64,000 nt of DNA from Cellulomonas fimi (GCF_012952065.1 NZ_JABCJJ010000014.1:21207-85206); one strand, 5' to 3'; counted from the first letter of the stretch, positions 18,601 through 27,872 are shown. Translations and numbers: made by a program. The notes: generated by a model not told the origin, from the letters alone.

Positions 18601-19175
18601 ACGTAGTAGCTGTCCCGGCCGAAGATGTCCTGGAACTCGCCGGCGGCGCGCACGGCCTCGTCGAACTGCCCGAGCCGGAGCCGGGTCTGCACCTCGCCCG
18701 ACGGGCAGCCGGTCGTCGCGATGAGGCCGGTCGCGTACCGCTGGAGCAGGTCGCGGTCCATGCGCGGCTTGTAGAAGTGGCCCTCGAGCGACGCGAGCGA
18801 GGACATGCGGAACAGGTTGTGCATGCCCGAGGTGTTCTTCGCCCACATCGTCAGGTGCGTGTACGCGCCACCGCCCGAGACGTCGTCGCCGGACTGGTGC
18901 TGGTCGCCCCAGCGCACGCGCGTGCGGTCGTGCCGGCTCGTGCCGGGCGTCAGGTACGCCTCGACCCCGATGATCGGCTTGATCCCGTGCGCGCGCGCCT
19001 TGGACCAGAAGTCGAACGCGCCGAAGACGAACCCGTGGTCGGTCGTCGCGATCGCGGTCTGGCCGAGCCGCTCGGCCTCGGTGAACAGGTCGTCCAGACG
19101 AGCCGCGCCGTCGAGCATCGAGTACTCGGTGTGGACGTGCAGGTGCACGAAGTCCGTGGCGGCAGAGGACGGCAT
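15633..19175 (-). CDS. dnaE: DNA polymerase III alpha subunit, replicative
   Basis: The 1180-residue catalytic subunit of the replicase (DnaE1 type). An N-terminal PHP domain starts with FVHLHVHTEYSMLDGAARL; the polymerase catalytic aspartates sit in WPDVDVDFDERRRGE (about residues 413-427); a clamp-binding motif QFDLF lies near residue 938, then helix-hairpin-helix and OB-fold regions (VVIAGLITSLQRKMSKQG). Start choice: the ATG at 19175 rather than 19199, because TAGAAT (minus strand, 19188-19183) ends seven bases before it and homology starts there. No ribosome site is present, so it is probably leaderless. The gene has its own promoter and is not coupled to rluD. Confidence 0.97.
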   Translation of the reverse strand: MPSSAATDFVHLHVHTEYSMLDGAARLDDLFTEAERLGQTAIATTDHGFVFGAFDFWSKARAHGIKPIIGVEAYLTPGTSRHDRTRVRWGDQHQSGDDVSGGGAYTHLTMWAKNTSGMHNLFRMSSLASLEGHFYKPRMDRDLLQRYATGLIATTGCPSGEVQTRLRLGQFDEAVRAAGEFQDIFGRDSYYVELMDHGLEIETRVTKDLLRVAEAIGAPLVATNDLHYTTKADHHAHEVLLSVQSGSTLADPKRFKFDAEDFYLKSAEEMRRTWAELPEACDNTLRIAEQCEVTFNTDANYMPNFPVPAGEDEDSWFVKEVETGLHRRYPNGIPADVRKQADYETKVITDLGFPGYFLVVADFINWAKAQGIRVGPGRGSAAGSMASFAMGITELDPLEHGLIFERFLNPERVSWPDVDVDFDERRRGEVIRYVTEKYGEEKVAQIVTFGTIKAKQALKDASRVLGFPFAMGEKLTKAMPPGVMGKDIPLSGIYDPSHPRYTEAEEFRQVVAADPEAQRVVETARGLENLKRQWGVHAAGVIMSSEPLIDIVPIMRREQDGAIITQFDQPTSEALGLIKMDFLGLRNLTILDDALDNIVANGKEAIRVEELTLDDPAAYELLGRGDTLGVFQLDGGPMRSLLRQMRPDNFEDISAVIALYRPGPMGMNSHVNYALRKNGLQPVVPIHPELEEPLEEIVGLTHGLIVYQEQVQRAAQKLAGYSLGQADLLRRAMGKKKKEVLDKEFVPFQAGMRERGYSDEAIQAVWDVLVPFAGYAFNKAHSAAYGVVSYWTAYLKANYPTEYMAALLTSVRDDKDKSALYLGECRRMGITVLPPDVNSSSANFTAVGTDIRFGLTAVRNVGANVVDAIVAARDSKGEFTSFTDFLDKVPAVVCNKRTIESLIKAGAFDSLGHTRRALLLVHEQAVDSVIGVKRKEAEGQFDLFAGFGGGADDDEALSFSVEVPDLPDWDKKQRLAFEREMLGLYVSDHPLSGLEHVLSAAADVSIATLIADEARPDGSTVVIAGLITSLQRKMSKQGNPWGAVTVEDMEGSVEIMFFGETYLAYSTVLAEDQVVVIRGRVRRRDEAMQLQAMEVSLPDVSAVADAPVTVSMPVARCTPPVVERLREVLATHPGVTEVHLRLTSPGRATVMRLEESLRVERSSALFGDLKALLGPSCLAS

Positions 19176-19283
19176 GGGACGGATTCTAGGCGGCCCCACC
19201 GACGGTCCCGGCGAGCCACGCGCGGACTGTGACGCGCGCCGCGCGGGTCGTCCGCGACACGCGAAGGACCCGCCTCCGCCGTC

Positions 19284-20228
19284 TCAGCGGTACGAGTCGC
19301 GCAGCCGCTCGAGCCCCGTCGCGAGGTCGTCCGGGTAGGGGCTCGTCACGACGAGCGGCCGGCCGGTCGCCGGGTGCTCGAACCCGAGCCGGACGGCGTG
19401 CAGCCACTGCCGCCTGAGCCCGGTCCGCTTCGCGAGCGTCGGGTCGGCACCGTACGTCAGGTCGCCGACGCACGGGTGGCGCAGCGCTGCGAAGTGGACC
19501 CGGATCTGGTGCGTGCGCCCGGTCTCCAGGTGCACCTCGACGAGCGAGGCGCCCGGCAGCATCTCGAGCACCTCGTAGTGCGTCACCGACGGCTTCCCCT
19601 CGGCGACGACGGCGAACCTGTAGTCCGCGGTCGGGTGCCGGCCGATCGGGGCGTCGATGGTGCCGGTCGTGGGTTCGGGGTGCCCCTGCACCAGCGCGTG
19701 GTAGACCTTCTCGACCGTGCGCTCCTTGAAGCCGCGCTTGAGCACCGTGTAGGCGTGCTCGCTCTTCGCGACCACCATGAGCCCCGACGTCCCGACGTCG
19801 AGCCGGTGGACGATGCCCTGGCGCTCGGCGGCCCCCGACGTCGAGATCCGGTAGCCGGCCGCCTGCAGCGCCCCGACGACCGTGGGCCCGGTCCACCCCG
19901 GCGAGGGATGAGCCGCGACGCCGACGGGCTTGTCCACGACCACCACGTCGTCGTCGTCATGCACGATGCGCATGCCCGGGACCGGCTCGGCGACGACCTC
20001 GATCGTCGCGGCGGCCGCGCCGGGCGCGTCGGGCAGCTCGACCTCGAGCCAGCCGCCCGGCAGCAGTCGGTCGGACTTGCCCACGGCCCGTCCGTCGAGC
20101 CGCACGCCGCCGGTCGCGGCCAGCTCCGCGGCACGCGTCCGGGACAGCCCCAGCAGCCGCGCGATCCCCGCGTCGACGCGCTCGCCCGCGAGCCCGTCCG
20201 GGACGGGGAGCGCGCGCAGCTCAGCCAC
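19284..20228 (-). CDS. rluD: Ribosomal large-subunit pseudouridine synthase, RluD type
   Basis: The 314-residue enzyme has an N-terminal S4 domain ([20 protein letters not shown] then [12 protein letters not shown]) and a RluA-family catalytic domain with the catalytic Asp at about residue 144 in [12 protein letters not shown], plus [13 protein letters not shown] and [11 protein letters not shown]. It converts specific uridines in 23S rRNA to pseudouridine; the exact positions cannot be read from sequence. Its GTG start overlaps the lspA stop by 8 bases, and the lspA-rluD pairing is common. Confidence 0.93.
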   Translation of the reverse strand: MAELRALPVPDGLAGERVDAGIARLLGLSRTRAAELAATGGVRLDGRAVGKSDRLLPGGWLEVELPDAPGAAAATIEVVAEPVPGMRIVHDDDDVVVVDKPVGVAAHPSPGWTGPTVVGALQAAGYRISTSGAAERQGIVHRLDVGTSGLMVVAKSEHAYTVLKRGFKERTVEKVYHALVQGHPEPTTGTIDAPIGRHPTADYRFAVVAEGKPSVTHYEVLEMLPGASLVEVHLETGRTHQIRVHFAALRHPCVGDLTYGADPTLAKRTGLRRQWLHAVRLGFEHPATGRPLVVTSPYPDDLATGLERLRDSYR

Positions 20229-20901
20229 GGTGCGGTCCTGCGTCGCGCGCCGCGGGCTCCTGCGCCGCGGGCTCCTGCGCCGCGGCCTCGTGTGCCTCGT
20301 CGCCGTCGCTCGGCTCGCGACCCGGGGCGGGCCTGGCGTGCGCCGGGGCCGCGTGCTCGCGCGTCCCGTCGAGACCGATGCCCCGCAGCGCCAGGAGGAT
20401 GATCAACCCGGCGGCGCCGACGATCGCGACGTCCGCGACGTTGCCGACGAACAGGTCGCCGTAGGCGAGGAAGTCCACGACGTGCCCGCGCGCGAAGCCC
20501 GGTTCGCGCGCGAACCGGTCCACGAGGTTGCCGAGCGCGCCGCCGAGCAGCAGGCCGAGCGCGACGGCCCAGCCACGGGACCCGATGCGACGGGAGGCTC
20601 GGATCACGACGACCACGACGACGGTGGCCACGACGGTCAGCACCCACGTCATGCCGGTGGCGATCGAGAGCGCGGCGCCGGGGTTGTAGACGAGGGTGAG
20701 CCCGAGGAGGTCGCCCAGGAGCGGCGTCCGGTCGCCCGGGACCAACGACCGCTGCGCCCACAGCTTGGTGAGCTGGTCCACCGCGAGCACCATCACCGTC
20801 AGAACGGTGATGGTCAGCAGGAGGCGACGCCGTCGGCGGGGATCGGCGGTGGCGGCCGGGGCCTGCGGTGGCGCGGCAGGCTCGTCAGGAGTCGTGGACA
20901 T
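20221..20901 (-). CDS. lspA: Lipoprotein signal peptidase (signal peptidase II)
   Basis: A membrane aspartic protease that cleaves prolipoprotein signal peptides. Four transmembrane segments are evident, with family motifs [21 protein letters not shown] (catalytic Asp) and [21 protein letters not shown] region (second catalytic Asp). The start is placed at the ATG at 20901 (226 residues); a GTG at 20919 is possible. The protein is longer than usual: it has a Pro/Ala N-terminal extension of about 27 residues and a roughly 50-residue acidic C-terminal tail containing [12 protein letters not shown], encoded by a 15-base tandem repeat at 20251-20280. The tail should be cytoplasmic and is not part of the catalytic core. 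Confidence 0.94.
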   Translation of the reverse strand: MSTTPDEPAAPPQAPAATADPRRRRRLLLTITVLTVMVLAVDQLTKLWAQRSLVPGDRTPLLGDLLGLTLVYNPGAALSIATGMTWVLTVVATVVVVVVIRASRRIGSRGWAVALGLLLGGALGNLVDRFAREPGFARGHVVDFLAYGDLFVGNVADVAIVGAAGLIILLALRGIGLDGTREHAAPAHARPAPGREPSDGDEAHEAAAQEPAAQEPAARDAGPHRG

Positions 20902-20948
20902 CGCCGAGCAGTCTCCCACGGGCCCCGACGGCGCGACGGCACGTGGCG

Positions 20949-21407
20949 TCAGCGACGCTCCTCACGCTGCTTGCAGGCGACGCAGAGCGTCGCGCGCGGG
21001 AAGGCCTGGACGCGCGCCTTCCCGATCGCCTTGCCGCACGACTCGCACGTGCCGAACGTCCCGGCCGCGATCCGCGCGAGGGAGCGGTTGGCCTGCTCGA
21101 GGAGGTCCCGGGTGTTGTTGACGAGCGTGAGCTCCTGCTCGCGCTCCAGCGCGCTCGAGCCCGAGTCCGCCTGGTCGTCGCCTGCCCCGTCGCCCGAGTT
21201 CCGCAGCAGCTCGGAGAGCTCCGCGTCGGCTGCCGAGACCTCCGTGCGAAGACGCTCGACCTCGTCGGTGAGCTCGGCCGCGATCTCGCGGACCTCCTCG
21301 ACCGTCCACGGTGACTCGCCCTCCCGCACCGGGAAGGTGTGCACCGCCTTGGCCAGGTCCGGCAGGTCGGCGGCGGTCGTCGTCCTGATCGCGTCGTGGA
21401 TGGCCAC
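20949..21407 (-). CDS. TraR/DksA-type zinc-finger protein
   Basis: A 152-residue protein with a coiled-coil middle (EEVREIAAELTDEVERLRTE) and a C-terminal C4 zinc finger CESCGKAIGKARVQAFPR followed by CVACK, as in DnaK-suppressor/DksA-TraR proteins that act in the RNA polymerase secondary channel. The acidic tip residues typical of DksA are not clearly present, so the action on polymerase is uncertain. The GTG start at 21407 was chosen over an upstream ATG because homology starts at AIHDAIRTT and AAGGGGG precedes it. The location between divIVA and lspA is typical for Micrococcales. Confidence 0.82.
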   Translation of the reverse strand: MAIHDAIRTTTAADLPDLAKAVHTFPVREGESPWTVEEVREIAAELTDEVERLRTEVSAADAELSELLRNSGDGAGDDQADSGSSALEREQELTLVNNTRDLLEQANRSLARIAAGTFGTCESCGKAIGKARVQAFPRATLCVACKQREERR

Positions 21408-21467
21408 GGGCGCCCCCTTGGGTTCGAAGTCAGGCAAAGGTAGACGCCACTGCCGGGAGGCACAACA

Positions 21468-21495
21468 CACCACGCGAGACGAGTCCCGCGTGGTG
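21468..21495 (-). terminator. Terminator hairpin after divIVA
   Basis: CACCACGCG (21468-21476) pairs with CGCGTGGTG (21487-21495) around a 10-base loop, about 30 bases downstream of the divIVA stop and upstream of the DksA-type gene, so the two are likely separate transcription units. Confidence 0.6.
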
Positions 21496-21523
21496 CGTCG
21501 CAGAGCGCGCTGCGGCGGCGCCG

Positions 21524-22183
21524 CTACAGGCCGCCGGCCTCGGCGGCTGCCGCCTGGCCACCGCGCGGTGGCAGCGCGCTGCCCCGGTTGTCGAGGTCGC
21601 CGAGCAGGTTCTCGAGGTAGCTCTTGAGCCGGGTGCGGTAGTCGCGCTCGAAGACCCGCAGCTCGTCGATCTTGCGCTCGAGGAGGCTGCGCTCCTGCTC
21701 CAGCTGGCTCAGGGTCCGGTGCGACGTCTCCTCCGCCTCGCGGACGATCCGCTGGGCCTGGGACTTCGCCTCGCCGACGATCCGGTCGCCCTCCTCCTGG
21801 CCGCTGCGGACGTAGTCGTCGTGCAGCTTCTGGGCCAGCGCGAGCATGCCGGTGGCCGACTCGGGCTCGCTCGCGCGGGCCGACACGGCGGGCGAGATCG
21901 GCGCCGCCGGCGCGACGACGGGAGCCGGCTGGGGAGCGGGCGGGGCCTCGACCTGGGGCTGAGGGGCGGGCGCGGCCTGCGAGCCGGTCCGACTCAGCTC
22001 GGCGATCCGCCGCTCTGCGGCGGCGAGCTTGTTCTTGAGCTCGTCGTTCTCACCCTGGACCGCGCGGAGGGTGTTGACCACCTCGTCGAGGAAGTCGTCG
22101 ACCTCGTCCTGGTCGTAGCCCTCACGGAACTTCGTCGCCTGGAACTTCTTGTTCAGGACGTCGTCTGCGGTCAGCAGTGCCAT
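21524..22183 (-). CDS. divIVA: DivIVA/Wag31 polar growth scaffold
   Basis: A 220-residue cytoplasmic coiled-coil protein that marks curved membrane at poles and septa and organises apical wall synthesis. The N-terminal membrane-binding motif (LTADDVLNKKFQATKF followed by EGYDQDEVDDFLDEVV) and the first coiled coil are standard. A Pro/Ala/Gln linker follows (about 70-110), then a long second coiled coil (LALAQKLHDDYVRSGQEEGD onwards) and a Gly/Ala tail. The ATG at 22183 has GAGGTG eight bases upstream; the GTG at 22192 is less likely. In actinobacteria it is essential and phosphorylated by Ser/Thr kinases, a family-level statement. Confidence 0.95.
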   Translation of the reverse strand: MALLTADDVLNKKFQATKFREGYDQDEVDDFLDEVVNTLRAVQGENDELKNKLAAAERRIAELSRTGSQAAPAPQPQVEAPPAPQPAPVVAPAAPISPAVSARASEPESATGMLALAQKLHDDYVRSGQEEGDRIVGEAKSQAQRIVREAEETSHRTLSQLEQERSLLERKIDELRVFERDYRTRLKSYLENLLGDLDNRGSALPPRGGQAAAAEAGGL

Positions 22184-22287
22184 CGGTGTCACCTCAGTAA
22201 GTCGTGCCGCTCGCGGTCGAGCTGGTCAGGCGGTAGTCCACCGACCACCTGCGATCACGGTAGCGGAGTTTGAGCGGAGCGCATGAA

Positions 22288-22572
22288 TCAGACGCTGGCG
22301 AGAAGCCCCAGCAGGAGCCAGGAGATCAGGGTCAGCACCATGAACGCGAGGTCGACCCGAGCCCCGAGGATGTTCAGCGGTGGGATGACGCGCCGGAGCG
22401 CGCGCAGGGGTGGGTCCGTCACGGTGTAGACGATCTCGGCGACCACCACGGCGATGCCGCGCGGCCGCCAGTCCCGGGCGAAGTACTGGACCCACTCGAG
22501 GATCAGCCGGACGAGCAGGATCAGGAAGAAGACGAGGACGACGAGGTAGGCGAGGTCCGCCAGGACACGCAC
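22288..22572 (-). CDS. YggT family membrane protein
   Basis: A 94-residue integral membrane protein with two hydrophobic segments (YLVVLVFFLILLVRLILEWV, about 9-28, and FMVLTLISWLLLGLLASV, about 77-94) and the conserved intervening region VTDPPLRALRRVIPPL. The position between sepF and divIVA is conserved in Gram-positive bacteria, which points to a role at the divisome, but no reaction is known. It begins three bases after the sepF stop. Confidence 0.9.
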   Translation of the reverse strand: MRVLADLAYLVVLVFFLILLVRLILEWVQYFARDWRPRGIAVVVAEIVYTVTDPPLRALRRVIPPLNILGARVDLAFMVLTLISWLLLGLLASV

Positions 22573-22575
22573 CGG

Positions 22576-23061
22576 TCAGCTCTGGTTGTAGAACCCGGCG
22601 CGGACCTCGCCGGGAACCGCCTGCTCCTCGGCCGTGACCTCGACGTGCGCAGGCGACAGCAGGAAGACCTTGCTCGTGACGCGCTCGATGGCCCCGTGCA
22701 GGCCGAAGCTCAGCCCGGCCGAGAAGTCCACCAGGCGCTTCGCGTCGGCGTCGTCCATGTCCGAGAGGTTCATGATCACCGGCGTGCCGTCCCGGAACGC
22801 CTCGCCGATCTTGCGTGCGTCGTTGTACGACCGCGGATGCACGGTCGTGATCCGGCGCAGGTCGCCGACCGGCGGTGCCGGGACCGGCGCGACCGGGGTG
22901 CGGGAGGCGGCCGAGCGGATCGGCGTCACCTGGGCCTCGTAGTCGTGCGCCACGGCGGTCTCCGGTTCCTCGTACTCGTCGGCGTACTCCTCGCCGTGGT
23001 GGTCCCCTCGCTCGTCGGCGAGACCGAGGTACAGCATCGTCTTGCGTAGCGCTCCGGCCAT
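22576..23061 (-). CDS. sepF: Cell division protein SepF
   Basis: The 161-residue protein starts with an amphipathic membrane-binding helix ([16 protein letters not shown]), an acidic linker, and ends in the DUF552 domain ([39 protein letters not shown]). In actinobacteria lacking ftsA it tethers FtsZ to the membrane. The absence of ftsA in this dcw cluster agrees with that role. GGAGAGGAAC precedes the ATG. Confidence 0.95.
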   Translation of the reverse strand: MAGALRKTMLYLGLADERGDHHGEEYADEYEEPETAVAHDYEAQVTPIRSAASRTPVAPVPAPPVGDLRRITTVHPRSYNDARKIGEAFRDGTPVIMNLSDMDDADAKRLVDFSAGLSFGLHGAIERVTSKVFLLSPAHVEVTAEEQAVPGEVRAGFYNQS

Positions 23062-23098
23062 CGCCCAGTTCCTCTCCGTACACCTGTGTCCTGCAGAT

Positions 23099-23890
23099 TC
23101 ACGCTAGCAAGGGCCCCTCACCGATCCCCTCCGACACGCCCGGTTCCCCACGGGTTCTGCGGACCACGCCGGCGGAGCGCCCGTCCGTGGCACCCGTGGC
23201 CACGCTGCGGCGGTGCGAGAAGAAGCGCTCGTCGGTCGCGGTGCAGCAGTCCAGCCGACGCACGTGCCGCACGCCCGCTCCCGCCAGCACCGCCTCGACG
23301 CCACGCGGGAGGTCGAGCGCAGGGGTCCCCCACGACGTGGTGGACCGGGCCGCGGGCACGACGGCGGCGATCTCGTCGCGCATCGCAGCCGGCACCTCGT
23401 AGCACGCTCCGCAGATCGCCGGTCCGATGGCGGCTCGCACGCGTTCCGGCGCGGCCCCGGCTGCCACCATGCTCCGCAGGGCGGCCTGCACGACGCCCCC
23501 CGCCAGACCCCGCCTGCCCGCGTGGACAGCCGCCACGACACCGGCGTCGGCATCCGCGAGCAGGACGGGGACGCAGTCGGCCACCATGACGCCGACTCCG
23601 GTCGGTCCCGACGTGACGATGGCGTCCGCCGCGCCGACCGAGTCCGGCACGGACCCCGTCTGCGGCACCACGACGGCGACGTCGGCCCCGTGGACCTGGG
23701 TCGCGAACGCCACCGGGCCTCCGAGCCAACGCTCGACCAGGCGCCGGTTCTCCCGGACCCGGCCGGGGTCGTCGCCGACGTGGAGCCCCAGGTTCAGAGG
23801 TGCCGCGGTGAACGCCGCCCGCACGCCGTCCCCCAGGTCGACCTCGATCAGGGGGACGTCGGCGTGCTGCGCCAGGACGGGCTCGGTCAC
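23099..23890 (-). CDS. pgeF: Purine nucleoside phosphorylase / polyphenol oxidase family protein (YfiH)
   Basis: A 263-residue laccase-domain (DUF152) protein. Metal-site residues are visible in [21 protein letters not shown] and [14 protein letters not shown], with [11 protein letters not shown] later. Family members were first named polyphenol oxidase, then shown to act as purine nucleoside phosphorylases, with an E. coli homologue implicated in peptidoglycan editing. Which activity applies here cannot be determined. The location directly downstream of ftsZ is conserved in actinobacteria. The GTG start is 31 bases after the ftsZ stop. Confidence 0.88.
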   Translation of the reverse strand: MTEPVLAQHADVPLIEVDLGDGVRAAFTAAPLNLGLHVGDDPGRVRENRRLVERWLGGPVAFATQVHGADVAVVVPQTGSVPDSVGAADAIVTSGPTGVGVMVADCVPVLLADADAGVVAAVHAGRRGLAGGVVQAALRSMVAAGAAPERVRAAIGPAICGACYEVPAAMRDEIAAVVPAARSTTSWGTPALDLPRGVEAVLAGAGVRHVRRLDCCTATDERFFSHRRSVATGATDGRSAGVVRRTRGEPGVSEGIGEGPLLA

Positions 23891-23921
23891 TCGACGCTCC
23901 GTCGGGGCGCCTCGGGCCCGG

Positions 23922-25205
23922 CTACTTGAGGAAGTCCGGGATGTCGAGGTCGTCCTCGCGTCGCCGGGCGACCTCCTCCTCGAAGATCCGGGGGACCTCG
24001 AGCTGACCTGTCACCGGCGCTGGCACCGGAGCGAACCCCGGGTCGGTCGCGATGAATGCCGGCAGGCGCGCCTCGCTCGGCTCGGCCACCGGGGTCCGGC
24101 TGGGCGCGGCGGGCTGGCTCGGCACGTACGCCGGCGCGACCGCACGGTGGGACGCGTCCTGGTCGTCGGCATCCTCGCGCGCCTGCACCGGGGCGGGCGC
24201 GGGCCGGCTCGACCCCGACACCTGCCCGAGCGCACGGGCGTCCCGACGCTGGTGCGGCGAGCCGCTGTCGAAGCCCGCGGCGATCACCGTGACGCGGACC
24301 TCGTCTCCCAGCGCGTCGTCGATCACAGCACCGAAGATGATGTTCGCCTCGGCATGCGCGGCCTCCTGGACCAGGCGGGCCGCCTCGTTGATCTCGAACA
24401 GCCCGAGGTCGCTGCCACCCTGGATGCTGAGCAGCACCCCGTGCGCGCCGTCGATGCTCGCCTCGAGCAGCGGGGAGGAGATCGCCAGCTCGGCCGCCTG
24501 GACCGCGCGGTCCTCGCCCCGGGCGGACCCGATGCCCATGAGGGCGCTCCCCGCCCCCTGCATCACGGACTTGACGTCCGCGAAGTCGAGGTTGATCAGA
24601 CCTGGGGTCGTGATCAGGTCGGTGATGCCCTGCACGCCGGACAGCAGGACCTGGTCCGCCGAGTGGAAGGCGTCGAGCACGGAGACCGAGCGGTCGGAGA
24701 TCGACAGCAGCCGGTCGTTCGGGATGACGATCAGCGTGTCGACCTCGGCACGCAGGTTGTCGATGCCCGAGTCGGCCTGGACCGACCGGCGCCGACCCTC
24801 GAAGGTGAACGGGCGCGTCACGACGCCGATCGTCAGCGCGCCGAGCGACCGGGCGATGCGGGCGACGACCGGCGCGCCGCCGGTGCCGGTCCCGCCGCCC
24901 TCGCCCGCGGTCACGAACACCATGTCGGCGCCGCGCAGGACGTCCTCGATCTCCTCCGCGTGGTCCTCCGCGGCCTTCTTGCCGACCTCGGGGTCCGCGC
25001 CGGCGCCGAGCCCGCGCGTGAGCTCACGGCCCACGTCGAGCTTGACGTCGGCGTCCGACATGAGGAGTGCCTGGGCGTCGGTGTTGATCGCGATGAACTC
25101 GACGCCCTTGAGCCCGACCTCGATCATCCGGTTGACGGCGTTGACGCCACCGCCGCCGATCCCGACCACCTTGATGACCGCCAGGTAGTTCTGCGGAGCT
25201 GCCAC
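23922..25205 (-). CDS. ftsZ: Cell division GTPase FtsZ
   Basis: The 427-residue tubulin homologue forms the Z-ring. The N-terminal GTPase has [17 protein letters not shown] and the tubulin signature [15 protein letters not shown]; the catalytic T7-loop region is [21 protein letters not shown] variable Pro/Ala linker (about 320-405) leads to the conserved C-terminal peptide [10 protein letters not shown], which binds SepF/FtsW-type partners. GTG at 25205 with AGAGG eight bases upstream is preferred over an upstream ATG at 25256. It has its own promoter-like region and a palindrome immediately upstream. Confidence 0.97.
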   Translation of the reverse strand: MAAPQNYLAVIKVVGIGGGGVNAVNRMIEVGLKGVEFIAINTDAQALLMSDADVKLDVGRELTRGLGAGADPEVGKKAAEDHAEEIEDVLRGADMVFVTAGEGGGTGTGGAPVVARIARSLGALTIGVVTRPFTFEGRRRSVQADSGIDNLRAEVDTLIVIPNDRLLSISDRSVSVLDAFHSADQVLLSGVQGITDLITTPGLINLDFADVKSVMQGAGSALMGIGSARGEDRAVQAAELAISSPLLEASIDGAHGVLLSIQGGSDLGLFEINEAARLVQEAAHAEANIIFGAVIDDALGDEVRVTVIAAGFDSGSPHQRRDARALGQVSGSSRPAPAPVQAREDADDQDASHRAVAPAYVPSQPAAPSRTPVAEPSEARLPAFIATDPGFAPVPAPVTGQLEVPRIFEEEVARRREDDLDIPDFLK

Positions 25206-25247
25206 GTCGTTGCCTCTCGTTCTGCGTTCGGTGCCGTGCTGCGTAGA

Positions 25248-25285
25248 AACCTTCACCTTGAGGTAGAAGGTTAGAGTTATGTCAA
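25248..25285 (-). promoter_or_regulatory. ftsZ -35 box and nested palindrome
   Basis: On the minus strand TTGACA lies at 25285-25280. Downstream is a nested inverted repeat: AACCTTC (25248-25254) pairs with GAAGGTT (25266-25272) and inner ACCT (25255-25258) pairs with AGGT (25261-25264). No clear -10 hexamer appears at 16-18 bases, so the palindrome may be an operator over the -10 region or a leader hairpin. Confidence 0.5.
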
Positions 25286-25368
25286 GTAGTTCTGAGCCGT
25301 GACGCTAGGCGGGCGAGGTCCCCCGGGCAACGACCACGCCGCGCGTGTCGCGGACTTCCCCGATGTCG

Positions 25369-26382
25369 TCAGCGCGTGACGGGCAAGGTCGGTGCCGAGA
25401 CGTCGATCTGCGTGGCACCCGCGGTCGCGGGTGCGGCGCGCAACGCCTGCAGGACGGCGACCTTGAGGGTCGCGTCGTTCGCGCTCCCCCAGCGCACCGT
25501 CGTCCCGTCGCGCAGTCCCATCTCCACGGTGTCCTGGGTCGACGCCGAGACGGTCGCCACCTCGGCGCGCAACGGCTCCGGCAACGCGTCGAGCACGGTG
25601 AGCACCGCGGTGAGCGTGCGCGTGTTGTCCCCGTCCACGGGCACCGAGACGACCGGCAGCCCCTCGGGCGGCACCTCGCTCCAGCCGACCTGGTACCCCT
25701 CCGTGTCGAGCAGCGTGAAGCCCGTCGGTGCACCGTCGGTCGACGGGCCCGCGAGGGCCCGGTTCTCTGGCACGGCGGCGACGGGCTCGCGGGAGACCAG
25801 CGACACCGCCAGCCCGCGCGGCCACAGCCTCGTCACCTTGGCCTCGCGCACGCCGGGCACCTCGAGGATCCGGTCACGCAGCCCGATCGTGTCGAGCCTC
25901 GGCATCGGGGTGCCGGCCACCTCGTGGACCACGCCGAGCACGTCGTCCACGGCCACGACCGTCCCTGCGCCGGTGACCTCGACCTCGGCGGCGTCCAGCG
26001 CCAGCACCGGCGACACGAGCAGGAGCCAGGCCAGGCCGAGCACCAGAGCGACACCGGCCACGGTCAGGTAGACCTTCTGACGCAGGACCCGGCGACGGGC
26101 GGCGGCCCGCTCGGCGAACCGCTCCGCCGAACCCGTGGAGACCACCGACGGTCGGGCCGGCAGCCCGAGCGCCCGACGGCCGGTCGTGTACGTCGTCACG
26201 GCCGAGCCGTCGACCGCCGCGGGGTCGGGCTGCCGGCGCACGTCGGGGTCGACCGTCGGCCGCGCCGGTGGAGGCGTCGCGGTCCCCCGGCCGTCTCCGC
26301 TCCCACCGCTCCCACCGCTCGCGCGCCCGGGTCGCGGCGGGCGGCGCGGCGGGACGGGCTGCGGGGGTCGTGCCGGGGTCAT
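25369..26382 (-). CDS. ftsQ: Cell division protein FtsQ
   Basis: A 337-residue bitopic divisome protein linking FtsW/FtsI control to the ring. It has a Pro/Arg/Gly-rich cytoplasmic N-terminus (about 1-100), a single transmembrane helix (VYLTVAGVALVLGLAWLLLV, about 103-122), a POTRA domain (VTGAGTVVAVDDVLGVVHEV) and a beta domain with RLWPRGLAVSLVSREPVA. The long N-terminal tail is typical of actinobacteria. Its ATG overlaps the murC stop as ATGA. Confidence 0.92.
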   Translation of the reverse strand: MTPARPPQPVPPRRPPRPGRASGGSGGSGDGRGTATPPPARPTVDPDVRRQPDPAAVDGSAVTTYTTGRRALGLPARPSVVSTGSAERFAERAAARRRVLRQKVYLTVAGVALVLGLAWLLLVSPVLALDAAEVEVTGAGTVVAVDDVLGVVHEVAGTPMPRLDTIGLRDRILEVPGVREAKVTRLWPRGLAVSLVSREPVAAVPENRALAGPSTDGAPTGFTLLDTEGYQVGWSEVPPEGLPVVSVPVDGDNTRTLTAVLTVLDALPEPLRAEVATVSASTQDTVEMGLRDGTTVRWGSANDATLKVAVLQALRAAPATAGATQIDVSAPTLPVTR

Positions 26383-27872
26383 CGCGCAGACCTCGGCGGC
26401 GTCCCGGTGGCCTCCGCCCCGTCGACCCCGCCGGTGGCGGCCGCGGCGAGCGTCTCGAGCACGACGGCGCCGAGCTCGGTGACGTCACCCGCCCCCACGG
26501 TGAGCAGGAGGTCCCCGGGCCGGGCGCGTGCGGCGATCCGCCGGGCCGCCTCGACGCGGTCCGGCACGAGCTCGGCCTTGCCGGGCGTCCGGACGCGCTC
26601 GGTCACGAGCGCGCCCGTGACCGACGGGTCGGGATCCTCACGAGCCGCGTAGACGTCGGTCACCACGACGGCGTCCGCGAGGTCGAGTGCCGCGGCGAAC
26701 TGCGCCGCGAACGCGCGCGTCCGCGAGTACAGGTGCGGCTGGAACAGCACGAGCAGGCGCCCCCCGCGCGCGACCGGGCGCGCGGCCCGCAGCAGCGCCG
26801 CGACCTCGGTCGGGTGGTGCGCGTAGTCGTCCACGACGCGGACCCCGGCGACGGTCCCGCGATCCTCGAACCGGCGGCCGGTCCCCCGGAACCCCGCCAG
26901 CCCGTCGGCCGCGGCCTGCGCCCCGGCTCCGACCAGTCGGGCGGCCACCCACGCCGCGGCGGCGTTCAGGGCGTTGTGCGACCCGGGTACCGTCAGCGCG
27001 AGGTGCAGCTCGAGCGGTGCGGCACCCGCGGCGTCGTGCAGGGCCGGATGCGCCGTGCGCAGCGTGCACGTCGAGCCGCCGTCCTGCGCCCGGTACCCGC
27101 TCACCACGACGTCGGCTCCCGGGGTCCGGCCGTAGGTGAGGACGCGCGCACCGCGTGCCCCGAGGTCCGGGCCCACCGCCTCGACCAGACGGCGGGCGCC
27201 GTCGTCGTCCGCGCACGCGACGAGCGCCCCGCCGTCGACGACGCGGCCGACGAACTCCTCGAACGCGCGCTCGAACGCCTCCTGCGACCCGTAGTGGTCG
27301 AGGTGGTCGGGCTCGACGTTCGTCACGACCGCGACGGTCGGCGCGTAGGCGAGGAACGAGCCGTCGGACTCGTCGGCCTCCGCGACGAAGACGTCGCCCG
27401 ACCCGTCATGGGCACCGCCCACGGCCTCCGGCTGCGCGAGCACGGTCCCGCCGATCGCGTACGAGGGGTCCAGGCCTGCCGCGGCGAGCGCGGCCGCCAC
27501 CATCGCGGAGGTCGTGGTCTTGCCGTGGGCGCCGGCGACCGCGATCGCCCGACGGTCGGACATGAGGGCGGCGAGCGCCTGCGAGCGGTGGAGCACCGTG
27601 AGGCCCAGCTCACGAGCCCGCGCCAGCTCGGGGTTGGACGCGCGCACGGCGGTCGAGACGACGACCGTCCGCGCCCCCTCGACGTGCGCCGCGTCGTGCC
27701 CGACCCACACGGTCACGCCCGCCGACCGCAGCCCGTCGAGCACGACGCCGTCGCGCGCGTCGGACCCGGTCACCTCGAGTCCGCGCGCCGCGAGGAGCAG
27801 CGCCACGGCCGACATCCCCGCGCCACCGACGCCGATCAGGTGCGTGCGGCCGAACGAGGCGAGCGCGCTCAT
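26379..27872 (-). CDS. murC: UDP-N-acetylmuramate-L-alanine ligase
   Basis: The 497-residue cytoplasmic ligase adds L-Ala to UDP-MurNAc. It shows the NAD-like N-terminal motif HLIGVGGAGMSAVALLL, the ATP loop AGAHGKTTTSAMVA, the central EADESDGSFL and NVEPDHLDHYGS, and the C-terminal DDYAHHPTEVAALLRA. The ATG at 27872 overlaps the murG stop, and its stop overlaps ftsQ, giving a coupled murG-murC-ftsQ string. Confidence 0.96.
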   Translation of the reverse strand: MSALASFGRTHLIGVGGAGMSAVALLLAARGLEVTGSDARDGVVLDGLRSAGVTVWVGHDAAHVEGARTVVVSTAVRASNPELARARELGLTVLHRSQALAALMSDRRAIAVAGAHGKTTTSAMVAAALAAAGLDPSYAIGGTVLAQPEAVGGAHDGSGDVFVAEADESDGSFLAYAPTVAVVTNVEPDHLDHYGSQEAFERAFEEFVGRVVDGGALVACADDDGARRLVEAVGPDLGARGARVLTYGRTPGADVVVSGYRAQDGGSTCTLRTAHPALHDAAGAAPLELHLALTVPGSHNALNAAAAWVAARLVGAGAQAAADGLAGFRGTGRRFEDRGTVAGVRVVDDYAHHPTEVAALLRAARPVARGGRLLVLFQPHLYSRTRAFAAQFAAALDLADAVVVTDVYAAREDPDPSVTGALVTERVRTPGKAELVPDRVEAARRIAARARPGDLLLTVGAGDVTELGAVVLETLAAAATGGVDGAEATGTPPRSAR

